In this document: in pieces, positions 1 to 5,120 of the stretch
Layout: each line of letters begins with the position of its first letter
Numbering within the stretch: the first letter of the stretch is position 1
Assembly (NCBI GenBank): GCA_013288145.1
Contig: JABDCJ010000087.1
Span: forward strand, 1 to 5,412
Reading direction: 5' to 3'
Source of the DNA: Nitrososphaerota archaeon
Lineage (GTDB): Archaea; Thermoproteota; Nitrososphaeria; Nitrososphaerales; CADDZS01
Length of the DNA: 5,412 nt
The notes under the pieces: generated by a model
Told to the model about the DNA's origin: nothing
Database searches by the model: none
Seen by the model: the letters and a program-made list of their open reading frames with translations, nothing else
Position numbers and translations under genes: made by a program

Positions 1-330
1 CTGATTAATCACGGTAAGCTCGTGGTGCTAGATACACCTGAAGCTATCGCGGCGCTAGCTGGAGGGAATCGGGTGCGTTTTGTTCCGTCAGAACCAGTTG
101 ATAACGAGATTCTGTATACGATACCTGGAGTGAATGGGGTGGAGAGAAAAGAGCGGTACATCACTGTCACAGGAACTGGCGATTTAGCAATGTCGGTCAT
201 AAATTCACTTGCAAAAATCGGAGTGCACGTTTCGGACATCGAGGCAAGAGGAGGAAACTTGGACGATGCGTTTGTAAAACTCACAAAGGAAGAGCCTTCT
301 AACGATTCCGGAGGAGTAGCAAAGCCTTGA
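1..330 (+). CDS. ABC transporter ATP-binding protein, C-terminal part (DrrA/CcmA-like), truncated by the window edge
   Basis: The frame is open from base 1 with no initiation context, so the gene begins outside the window; only about 109 C-terminal residues are present. They start LINHGKLVVLDTPEAI, the usual segment after the H-loop in drug- and lipid-type ABC-2 ATPases (hydrophobic stretch, HGK, then TP). A small alpha/beta C-terminal domain follows and ends in NLDDAFVKLT, matching the family's closing 'leDvFlkLT' motif. Walker A, signature and Walker B motifs lie outside the window, so activity cannot be judged. The protein would energise the permease encoded next: its TGA (328-330) overlaps that gene's TTG start, implying co-transcription and translational coupling. 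The family is clear; the substrate is unknown. Confidence 0.9.
   Translation: MINHGKLVVLDTPEAIAALAGGNRVRFVPSEPVDNEILYTIPGVNGVERKERYITVTGTGDLAMSVINSLAKIGVHVSDIEARGGNLDDAFVKLTKEEPSNDSGGVAKP
310..316 (+). promoter_or_regulatory. Shine-Dalgarno GGAGGAG for the first ABC-2 permease
   Basis: GGAGGAG lies inside the end of the ATPase gene, ten bases before TTG 327. It supports TTG as the permease start, because the reading frame has no ATG until residue 77, inside the second membrane segment. Confidence 0.75.
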
Positions 331-1109
331 CTGCAGTAGGAACTCGAGAATCAAAAAGCGATAATTCGGGCGGACACTTTTCTGAGCTTCTGAAAGTCGA
401 GGGAAAGCTCGCCCTCAGGACACCAATTGGAATCGGGACGGGTATTGGACTCCCATTAATCTTGCTCATAGTATTCGGGTTGATTGGAGATGTGCAAGGA
501 GGAACTGTAGGCAACACGGGCCTTACCATTATTGATCTATGGGTCCCAACGATTATGGTCATTGGATTTATTGGCATCTCAATTAGCGCCCTGCCTATCA
601 CCATTGTAAGGTATCGAGAGATAGGATGGCTCAGAAGGATTTCAACAACTCCGGAGCCCCCTTCCAGATTACTCGCAGCACAATTAGTCATCAATCTAAT
701 TTTTGCTTTGGCGACAATCTTGATTGTTATTTTTGGGAGCGAATTGATCTTCGGAGCGTCGCTTACCGTGGGAATTCCCTATTTCGTACTATCGATAATA
801 CTCTCAATCGCAGAAATATTTTCGCTGGGCCTGGTCGTAGCGGCCTTAGTTCCATCGCTGACAGCCGTACAAGGCATAACCGGTGGATTGTTCTTCCTTC
901 TGCTTTTCCTTTCGGGCCTATGGGTTCAACCTGCACAGGTGGGTGGAGTTTTGGCTACGATCATGTACTATTCTCCAGCAGGTGCAGCCGTGCAAGCTCT
1001 GCTTTATTCTGTTTTTAATTCCCCTCCACCGTACACTGCAATAGTGACTATGATTGCTTACACGGTAATTTTTGCTTTCATAGCGATTCGTTACTTCCGA
1101 TGGGAATGA
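327..1109 (+). CDS. ABC-2 type transporter permease (DrrB-like), complete, 260 aa
   Basis: Integral membrane subunit of an ABC exporter, partner of the ATPase encoded just upstream. About six hydrophobic segments are visible (roughly residues 39-56, 72-94, 115-138, 147-175, 183-200 and 236-256) after a hydrophilic cytoplasmic N-terminus. The family hallmark is the cytoplasmic loop at about 96-118, YREIGWLRRISTTPEPPSRL, which fits the ABC-2 pattern of REkG, a basic patch, then TP before the next helix; it is thought to contact the ATPase. LSGLWVQP (196-203) and the YYSPAG stretch (214-219) fit the C-terminal half of ABC-2 permeases. The start is TTG, chosen for the SD ten bases upstream and the TTGA overlap with the previous stop. 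Length is normal for the DrrB group. Whether it exports a drug, a lipid or a polysaccharide is not readable. Confidence 0.93.
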   Translation: MTAVGTRESKSDNSGGHFSELLKVEGKLALRTPIGIGTGIGLPLILLIVFGLIGDVQGGTVGNTGLTIIDLWVPTIMVIGFIGISISALPITIVRYREIGWLRRISTTPEPPSRLLAAQLVINLIFALATILIVIFGSELIFGASLTVGIPYFVLSIILSIAEIFSLGLVVAALVPSLTAVQGITGGLFFLLLFLSGLWVQPAQVGGVLATIMYYSPAGAAVQALLYSVFNSPPPYTAIVTMIAYTVIFAFIAIRYFRWE

Positions 1110-1124
1110 TCAAAAAGTCATTAT

Positions 1125-1147
1125 CTCGATAGACCTGTAACATCGAG
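1125..1147. repeat. Small inverted repeat just after the permease stop
   Basis: CTCGAT (1125-1130) and ATCGAG (1142-1147) form a perfect 6-base stem around an 11-base loop, 15 bases after the permease stop. No T-run follows on the plus strand. On the minus strand a five-T run (complement of 1112-1116) lies several bases beyond it. It may help end transcription, but a 6-base dyad can also arise by chance. Confidence 0.3.
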
Positions 1148-1178
1148 TACCTAGAGACAAGTGCTATCCCTATCGGTT

Positions 1179-1321
1179 TTACTAGTAAATTCGTGCTCAA
1201 ATCCGACATTTATCCAAGATAGTCAGGTTGGGGGTGCTATTTTCGTTCTCAAGTTAGGGCAAACACGCCCTAATGAACAAGGTTTGCGAGGCGCGGGATT
1301 CGGATACGAATTTGCTAGTAA
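1179..1321. repeat. Long imperfect inverted repeat (26-base arms) enclosing about 91 bases; possible structured RNA, bidirectional terminator or MITE-like element
   Basis: Left arm 1179-1204 begins TTACTAGTAAATTCG; right arm 1296-1321 ends CGAATTTGCTAGTAA. Pairing base by base gives 26 positions: 21 Watson-Crick pairs, three G-T pairs (1186/1314, 1195/1305, 1197/1303) and two mismatches (1196/1304, 1199/1301). The outer 17 positions have no mismatch. GG at 1175-1176 can also pair with CC at 1324-1325 across a small internal loop. The enclosed sequence carries a second, perfect hairpin, so the whole could fold as a long stem with an inner stem-loop. It lies wholly between two convergent genes. 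CCCTA occurs on both sides (1168-1172 and 1324-1328); this could be a short target duplication but is weak. What is seen is the repeat; its role is inference. Confidence 0.65.
1254..1273. repeat. Perfect stem-loop inside the long inverted repeat
   Basis: TTAGGGC (1254-1260) and GCCCTAA (1267-1273) form a perfect 7-base stem around the 6-base loop AAACAC. GTTC (1245-1248) and GAAC (1275-1278) can add four more pairs beyond an asymmetric bulge. No T-run follows on either strand, so it does not look like a classical intrinsic terminator on its own; it more likely forms the apical part of the larger structure. Confidence 0.6.
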
Positions 1322-1335
1322 TCCCCTAACACAAA

Positions 1336-2904
1336 CTAATCATAGTGTCTCACCAACGGCCAGACTGCTGCAAGGGAAGAAAAATTTGGATTGGTGCATA
1401 GATATACGGGTAAATTCTGCTCATAGAATATGCAGAGCGGACAGTTAATCGTAGTCAAGAGAGTCACGTTTCCAAAAGACTTCTGCAAATCCGAAAGTGA
1501 ATATCCTAGCGTGATTATGACCTGACCGCTGCATGAGTCAGGGCCCCAGATGTAGTAATTATTGTGACCGCTTATTGCCTCCGGCAGCCCTAAACTTTTG
1601 CCGAGGAAATTTACTGCACTCGCCTCTCCATAATTTGAGGTCAGTATGCACGCCTGGCTTCGTACACTTACCGGGAGAGTGTCGTATGCTTTTGAAAGAT
1701 TCGAGACCGTCATCCCCCAACCGTATCTATCGGGAAGTGGACTTGATTGGTAGCTGCTTACTCCGTATGTGCTAAGCATGGTTTGAGGAGAGAGTATCGG
1801 CATGGCAACTGGCGCAAGCAGCATGGCGACGACTATCAGACAGACAATGAATGGCTTTGAACCAAACCACCTAATGACGCCTCTCTTCGCAGTAGAGCTT
1901 TTCTCTATTAGCAGTGCTCCCCCTGCAAAGAGCATCGGATAGATAGGCACGAGGTAGTATGTTTTCATGTTAAGTGCCGTCATGAATACGTAGAGAATGA
2001 GGTATGTGAGACCAAGTGCTCTAAACTCGCTTCCCTCGTTTGATCTCAGGTAGAAGTAAAGACCGATCACGAAAATTGGAACATTGAGGATACTTATCAA
2101 TGCAAGTTGAGTAAAGAAGAAACTTAGAGGTCCGCCCCCGCTAAGATCTCCCCTGAATTCGGCATAGAAATGGATCATCGGCCATCCATTGATTGAGTTC
2201 CAGTAGATCATCGGTAGGATGAAGACAACAGATATCAATCCACCTACCGCGATCCACTTTGATCGGAGGTACTTTCGGCTCGAAGGAATGGCAAGAAACG
2301 GGAAAAACAGAGACGCTATGAAGAAGAAAATTGTGAGCTTCGTCAACAAACCGACGCCGACGACAACCCCGGCTAAAATCCAGAGCTTGGGTTCTTTCCG
2401 TTTGATTCCCCTGATTATGAGATAGGCAAGTAAGGACCACCACAAGGAATCGAACGAGTCAGGCGTAAAAATTGAGCCAAATGCTAGGAAGCCAAACGAC
2501 ACCAAGGTGGAAACAGCCGCGAGAACCTGAGCTTGCCTTCCTCCACCAAGTTCCCTGGCTATCATCCCTGCTACAAAAACGAGAAGAGCTTCGTTTAACG
2601 CGGGCACAACATGAATTGAGATGAGAGAGTCTTTGGAGATTATGTTGAGCAATGCCGCGACGTATGCTATGAAAGGTGGAAAGTCGACATAGCCCAGAGA
2701 AAGATGCTGAGTTCCGCTAATTATGTAATAGAGCTCGTCCCGGAAATATCCATAGCTTCCGGCAAATAGCATGTGGACAAGAAAATCTGCAAGCGCGAGA
2801 TATGCGAGAAGCGCAGTGGTACTCTTGAGAGATTTCCTAGTAAAGACGCGGTAAAATCGGACTTTTCTCTCTGATTCTGGCTTCGCACTTGTAGTTGACG
2901 CCAA
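1336..2904 (-). CDS. GT39/ArnT-like (PMT_2) membrane glycosyltransferase, complete, 522 aa
   Basis: Multi-pass glycosyltransferase of the GT-C fold, expected to use a polyprenyl-phosphate sugar and transfer it on the outer side of the cytoplasmic membrane to protein, lipid or glycan. Residues 53-60 (YFRDELYY) carry the acidic pair D56-E57 at the catalytic position of the first external loop; GYVDFPP (71-77) follows. The second loop has FTPDSFD (146-152). MKTYYLVPIYP (313-323) matches the K-x-Y-x-x-P-x-YP motif of ArnT-like enzymes. About ten hydrophobic helices fill residues 30-370. The last 150 residues are a soluble domain with SNYGEASA (423-430) and SGHNNYYIWGP (445-455), typical of this PMT_2 subfamily. 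The start is TTG 14 bases after the regulator's stop; no earlier start is available because that stop region closes the frame, and the first internal ATG is at residue 45. It is the last gene of a three-gene unit. Sugar and acceptor are unknown. Confidence 0.85.
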   Translation of the reverse strand: MASTTSAKPESERKVRFYRVFTRKSLKSTTALLAYLALADFLVHMLFAGSYGYFRDELYYIISGTQHLSLGYVDFPPFIAYVAALLNIISKDSLISIHVVPALNEALLVFVAGMIARELGGGRQAQVLAAVSTLVSFGFLAFGSIFTPDSFDSLWWSLLAYLIIRGIKRKEPKLWILAGVVVGVGLLTKLTIFFFIASLFFPFLAIPSSRKYLRSKWIAVGGLISVVFILPMIYWNSINGWPMIHFYAEFRGDLSGGGPLSFFFTQLALISILNVPIFVIGLYFYLRSNEGSEFRALGLTYLILYVFMTALNMKTYYLVPIYPMLFAGGALLIEKSSTAKRGVIRWFGSKPFIVCLIVVAMLLAPVAMPILSPQTMLSTYGVSSYQSSPLPDRYGWGMTVSNLSKAYDTLPVSVRSQACILTSNYGEASAVNFLGKSLGLPEAISGHNNYYIWGPDSCSGQVIITLGYSLSDLQKSFGNVTLLTTINCPLCIFYEQNLPVYLCTNPNFSSLAAVWPLVRHYD

Positions 2905-2918
2905 ATGATGTCTGCTCT

Positions 2919-3323
2919 CTAGGTTGTCGGCTCGCGACGTTCTTTCTTTTCCGCGGGAGGATCCGCGGCGTTATTCGAGCCAAGAAATCTATCGGCTAAC
3001 CCTCGCATCAGCTCAAGATGTTTCTTGATCGCTTCCTCTCCCTTGGGCGTTATTTCGATGAACGTTCTCGGACCCAGCGCGGGAAGAAAACCCCTGCGTT
3101 GCCTGATGAACCCGTGGTCTTCGAGAATACCAAGATTTTTGCTTAGCGAGCTCTTTGGAGATTTCACGGCGAGGAGCAATTCAGTGAATGTAGCGCGCTT
3201 GAATCCCAGAAGCGCCGTCATAATCCCGACGCGGGTTGAGACTGAAAACGGTCCCGGCGAACCAAAGTCAGAAACAAGATCCTCTTTTGCAACAGTGCTG
3301 TCACTCTCTGGTTCAGAAGGCAA
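2919..3323 (-). CDS. Winged-helix transcriptional regulator (HTH_34/MarR-ArsR-like), 134 aa
   Basis: Likely DNA-binding repressor. After a polar tail (1-28), residues 31-107 form a compact winged helix: STRVGIMTALLG, then TFTELLLAVKSPKSSLSKNLGILEDHGFI (45-73, with the probable recognition helix around 57-68), a wing RRGFLPALGPRTF (76-88), and ITPKGEEAIKKHLELMRGL (91-109), probably the dimerising helix. The wing followed by 'R-T-x-x-x-x-T-x-x-G' is the mark of the HTH_34 family, which often accompanies small membrane proteins. No ligand-binding domain is present; the C-terminus is a charged tail (118-134). The start is TTG, supported by AAGGAG ten bases upstream. It overlaps the preceding membrane-protein gene by 11 bases, so the two should be translated together. 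A plausible target is the palindrome at 4027-4042 in the divergent promoter region; that is inference. Confidence 0.85.
   Translation of the reverse strand: MPSEPESDSTVAKEDLVSDFGSPGPFSVSTRVGIMTALLGFKRATFTELLLAVKSPKSSLSKNLGILEDHGFIRQRRGFLPALGPRTFIEITPKGEEAIKKHLELMRGLADRFLGSNNAADPPAEKKERREPTT
2951..2968. repeat. GC-rich hairpin near the end of the regulator gene
   Basis: CCGCGG at 2951-2956 and again at 2963-2968 forms a 6-base, all-GC stem with a 6-base loop. It lies in the codons for the regulator's polar C-terminal tail, about 50 bases before the glycosyltransferase start on the same transcript. It could affect mRNA stability or downstream translation, or be a coding coincidence. Confidence 0.35.
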
Positions 3324-3972
3324 CCAATGCTAGCTCCTTGGGTGCTTCGTAGAGTGACTTTATTCCGCAAATGAGAAACAGCGGGGTAGCAAGAGTCCAC
3401 GTCCAAACCGGGGCTCCTGGAATATTAGCCACAAAGGCTATGGTAAGGCTTCCTACAATGATTGCCCAGTCTTCAACTCTTCTTTCGAGAATACCGTTCT
3501 TCTTCCGCGAGCGCGAAAATATTTCGAGTGAAACAAATGCAGCAACTACTATCAGAAGAAAAATTGCAGAGACGTCAGGATAACCCTCCTGGTTTGCTAT
3601 ACTGTATCCGAACCAGGGCAGAAGAGTTGCGAAATAGCGGGCGAGGCTCTTCCCCCAATAAGTCCAGCGATAACCCCTTTCGTCGTATATCATCCCTCGC
3701 TCTCCCTTCAGAAAGTCCAGACTGTACTCCATTCTCGATAGTCCGCTAAATCCACTGAGCTTCGCAACAAACCAAATTGGAAGGTACGCTGCTATGAGTC
3801 CAAGGATTACAAACGGGAGTGGAACAGTTAGATACAGAGCGATTGCCCATGGAAAAATTATCGCCATAAGTGAGTAAAACACTCCAAGACCCCTTCGTGC
3901 CCTGTATCGAAAGAGCCTTGCTGCAATTAGTTCAACCTCGATTTGCTGCTGTTGCAGGGTACTCTTATCCAA
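3313..3972 (-). CDS. Multi-pass membrane protein of unknown function, 219 aa
   Basis: I do not recognise a named family. A polar, Gln- and Arg-rich N-terminus (1-30) precedes about six hydrophobic segments: roughly 31-49, 51-71, 108-125, 134-152, 168-183 and 189-205. Between helices two and three is a 36-residue loop rich in charged and aromatic residues (GFSGLSRMEYSLDFLKGE, then DERGYRWTYWGK, 97-108). Between helices four and five is a strongly basic loop (SRSRKKN, 153-159) that should face the cytoplasm. No enzyme motif, signal cleavage site or ATPase motif is visible. The start is TTG 3970-3972; an in-frame TAG lies 12 bases before it and no SD is present, as expected for the first gene of an archaeal unit. 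It overlaps the winged-helix gene by 11 bases. Membrane proteins paired like this with an HTH_34 regulator are common, so a sensor or anti-regulator role is possible but unproven. Confidence 0.8.
   Translation of the reverse strand: MDKSTLQQQQIEVELIAARLFRYRARRGLGVFYSLMAIIFPWAIALYLTVPLPFVILGLIAAYLPIWFVAKLSGFSGLSRMEYSLDFLKGERGMIYDERGYRWTYWGKSLARYFATLLPWFGYSIANQEGYPDVSAIFLLIVVAAFVSLEIFSRSRKKNGILERRVEDWAIIVGSLTIAFVANIPGAPVWTWTLATPLFLICGIKSLYEAPKELALVAF
3334..3339 (-). promoter_or_regulatory. Shine-Dalgarno AAGGAG for the winged-helix regulator
   Basis: Read on the minus strand, AAGGAG sits ten bases before TTG 3323, inside the last codons of the membrane-protein gene. It fixes the TTG start and supports an operon. 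Confidence 0.65.
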
Positions 3973-3986
3973 GGGAGAAGACTATT

Positions 3987-4000
3987 CTTCTAACCAGAAG
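3987..4000. repeat. Short dyad between the divergent TATA-like box and the minus-strand operon
   Basis: CTTCT (3987-3991), AACC, AGAAG (3996-4000) is a perfect 5-base dyad. If the minus-strand TATA-like box at 4009-4015 is used, transcription would begin near 3985, so the dyad would lie between box and start, a usual place for a repressor. It is short and may be chance. Confidence 0.25.
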
Positions 4001-4008
4001 TCATATGG

Positions 4009-4016
4009 TATTAAAT
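4009..4016. promoter_or_regulatory. Possible divergent TATA box
   Basis: TATTAAAT on the plus strand reads ATTTAATA on the minus strand, so one AT-rich core could serve both directions. With the archaeal spacing of about 26 bases, minus-strand transcription would start near 3985, leaving about a dozen bases before TTG 3972. Plus-strand transcription would start near 4038, inside the palindrome and before ATG 4060. The BRE element is not convincing on either side. Confidence 0.35.
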
Positions 4017-4017
4017 C

Positions 4018-4185
4018 ATGATTAGAGTTCACCAAGGTGAACAACGTCCAGGGTTTATTATGCCAGCCGATCAACCGGCAGTTGTATGCGACTTTGGAAG
4101 CTTCAAAACAGAATACTCGGATGAAGCTGCCGGAATAGCTAAAGAAAGAGTCACAAATCCCGCCCTAATTTTGATACTAAGTTGA
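4018..4185 (+). CDS. Possible small protein upstream of the ABC ATPase (55 aa, or 41 aa from the internal ATG)
   Basis: An open frame runs from ATG 4018, or from ATG 4060, to TGA 4183-4185. It begins MIRVHQGEQRPGFI; the internal start reads MPADQPAVVCDFGSF, and the end is NPALILILS. Amino-acid content looks ordinary: mixed charged and hydrophobic residues, one Cys, and no membrane helix or known motif that I recognise. Two things favour it. Its stop overlaps the TTG start of the ATPase as TTGA, the same junction seen between the ATPase and permease at 327-330. It also fills most of an otherwise empty gap. Against it are its small size, the lack of a strong SD (only AGGG at 4050-4053 before ATG 4060), and the palindrome inside the longer version. 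If the TATA-like box is used, ATG 4060 is the more likely start. A leader peptide or small partner protein is possible; function is unknown. Confidence 0.35.
   Translation: MIRVHQGEQRPGFIMPADQPAVVCDFGSFKTEYSDEAAGIAKERVTNPALILILS
4027..4042. promoter_or_regulatory. 16-base palindrome, probable operator
   Basis: GTTCACC (4027-4033), AA, GGTGAAC (4036-4042) is a perfect 7-base inverted repeat with a 2-base centre, the size and symmetry expected of a site bound by a winged-helix dimer. It lies in the region between the regulator operon and the divergent ABC exporter, 11 bases after the TATA-like box, where binding would block plus-strand initiation. I see no second exact copy in the window. The neighbouring winged-helix protein is the obvious candidate ligand, by inference only. 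Confidence 0.55.
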
Positions 4186-5120
4186 AAAATGAAAGCATGA
4201 TCGAGACTCGGAATCTTACAAGGAAATTCGGCGACATTACTGCAGTTGACAACCTGACTTTCAAAGTTGCCCAAGGAGAAATCTTCGGGTTCCTCGGACC
4301 CAATGGTGCGGGAAAGACCACTTCAGTGAGGATGTTTTGCTGTTTAATTTCAAAGACGAGCGGAGAGGCTCGGATTGCAGACTATGAAATTGGGAATAGA
4401 TCTGATTCGCTGAAGATAAGGAAAATCATTGGTTTTGTCTCTGATAATGTTGGTCTCTACGAAAGTCTAACCGCGTATGAGAATTTAGAATATTACGGAA
4501 AACTGTACAAATGTCCTGAACCCAGGAGGAAAGAAAACATAGAGCGCTTTCTGAAACTCTTAGGGCTATGGGAGAAAAGGGATGTCTTTGCGGGAACTTT
4601 TTCCAAGGGGATGAAGCAAAAACTTGCAATAGCGCGTGCACTCATTCACGATCCTGAAATCCTATTCATGGACGAGCCAACCGCAAACCTCGATCCTGAA
4701 TCTGCAAAGACGGTTAGGGAATTCATTCTTTCTCTTAAAAAAGAGAAAAAAACAATTTTTCTGAACACACACAACCTCGATGAGGCTCAAAGGGTCTGCG
4801 ACAGAATAGGAATCCTGAATACAAGATTGATGGCGATTGGCACTCCTCAAGAACTTGAGTACTCCGTCGGCGCAAGAAAAACAGTGATTCAGCTCGACGA
4901 AGTAAATGATGCAATTCTAAACGCAGTGAATAGAATATCTCCCGGAAAGGTAACTCGCGACGACTCCAAATTAACCATTGAACTAGCAAATCCCAACAAG
5001 GAAAATCCAGCTATCGTGCGTTCAATCGTTGAAGCTGGAGGCAACGTTCAATCTGTTTTGATTACTGCATCGAGCCTGGAAGATGCGTATCTTAAACTTG
5101 TGAAGGAGCAACAACAGTGA
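4182..5120 (+). CDS. ABC transporter ATP-binding protein (ABC-2/DrrA-like), complete, 312 aa
   Basis: Cytoplasmic ATPase of an exporter, with all core motifs present. Walker A is GPNGAGKTT (39-47), the signature loop is FSKGMKQK (140-147), Walker B is ILFMDEP (160-166), the D-loop is ANLDP (168-172) and the H-loop His is H197 in FLNTHNLDEAQ. The Q-loop lacks its usual Gln: the segment is GFVSDNVGLYESLT (84-97), a variation seen in the NatA/DrrA-like branch. The C-terminal domain (from about 230) ends SLEDAYLKL, like that of the first ATPase. The start is ambiguous. TTG 4182 overlaps the preceding small frame's stop (TTGA); ATG 4197 would give MIETRNLTRKFGD, the usual ABC N-terminus. Neither has a clear SD. 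The stop overlaps the permease start as GTGA, so the two form one unit. Substrate unknown. Confidence 0.95.
   Translation: MKNESMIETRNLTRKFGDITAVDNLTFKVAQGEIFGFLGPNGAGKTTSVRMFCCLISKTSGEARIADYEIGNRSDSLKIRKIIGFVSDNVGLYESLTAYENLEYYGKLYKCPEPRRKENIERFLKLLGLWEKRDVFAGTFSKGMKQKLAIARALIHDPEILFMDEPTANLDPESAKTVREFILSLKKEKKTIFLNTHNLDEAQRVCDRIGILNTRLMAIGTPQELEYSVGARKTVIQLDEVNDAILNAVNRISPGKVTRDDSKLTIELANPNKENPAIVRSIVEAGGNVQSVLITASSLEDAYLKLVKEQQQ
5102..5108 (+). promoter_or_regulatory. Shine-Dalgarno GAAGGAG for the second ABC-2 permease
   Basis: GAAGGAG lies in the last codons of the ATPase gene, eight bases before GTG 5117, and supports that GTG as the permease start. Confidence 0.75.

Larger units (their letters stand above)
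1110..1335. other. Convergent intergenic region with nested inverted repeats, no credible gene
   Basis: This gap separates the 3' ends of the plus-strand exporter operon and the minus-strand glycosyltransferase operon. It holds a small dyad straight after the permease stop (1125-1147) and a long imperfect inverted repeat (1179-1321) with a perfect hairpin inside it (1254-1273). A plus-strand reading frame crosses from 1161 to 1448, but its composition and its overlap with the glycosyltransferase end make it look non-coding. Transcription from both sides should stop here. Confidence 0.7.

Noticed and set aside
299..694. A 131-residue minus-strand frame opposite the permease start
   Set aside because: Antisense to two well-supported genes with a TTGA junction; no SD or motif.
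626..1018. A 130-residue plus-strand frame inside the first permease
   Set aside because: Out-of-frame shadow of a clear ABC-2 permease; Ser/Arg/Cys-rich composition and no family resemblance.
1110..1335. tRNA, rRNA fragment or CRISPR repeats in the largest clear gap
   Set aside because: No CCA-type acceptor stem, T-loop GTTC-A-A-TC consensus in the right place, or regularly spaced repeats; the only structure is the nested inverted repeat.
1161..1448. A 95-residue plus-strand reading frame in the convergent gap
   Set aside because: It runs through the inverted repeat and then overlaps the end of the well-supported glycosyltransferase on the other strand; no SD, no recognisable motif, and its content follows the repeat rather than codon structure.
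2141..2443. Minus-strand and plus-strand frames inside the glycosyltransferase
   Set aside because: Shadows of a single 522-codon frame whose motifs run without break across the region.
1336..2904. Possible frameshift or decay in the glycosyltransferase
   Set aside because: The acidic pair, GYVDFPP, the K-x-Y-x-x-P-x-YP motif and the C-terminal SGHNNYYIWGP are all in one open frame at normal spacing.
3959..4026. Search for bacterial -35/-10 boxes in the divergent region
   Set aside because: No TTGACA-like and TATAAT-like pair at proper spacing on either strand; the AT-rich core fits an archaeal TATA box better, although weakly.
4071..4274. A 67-residue minus-strand frame over the second ATPase start
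   Set aside because: Antisense to the Walker A-containing N-terminus region and to the control region; nothing supports translation.
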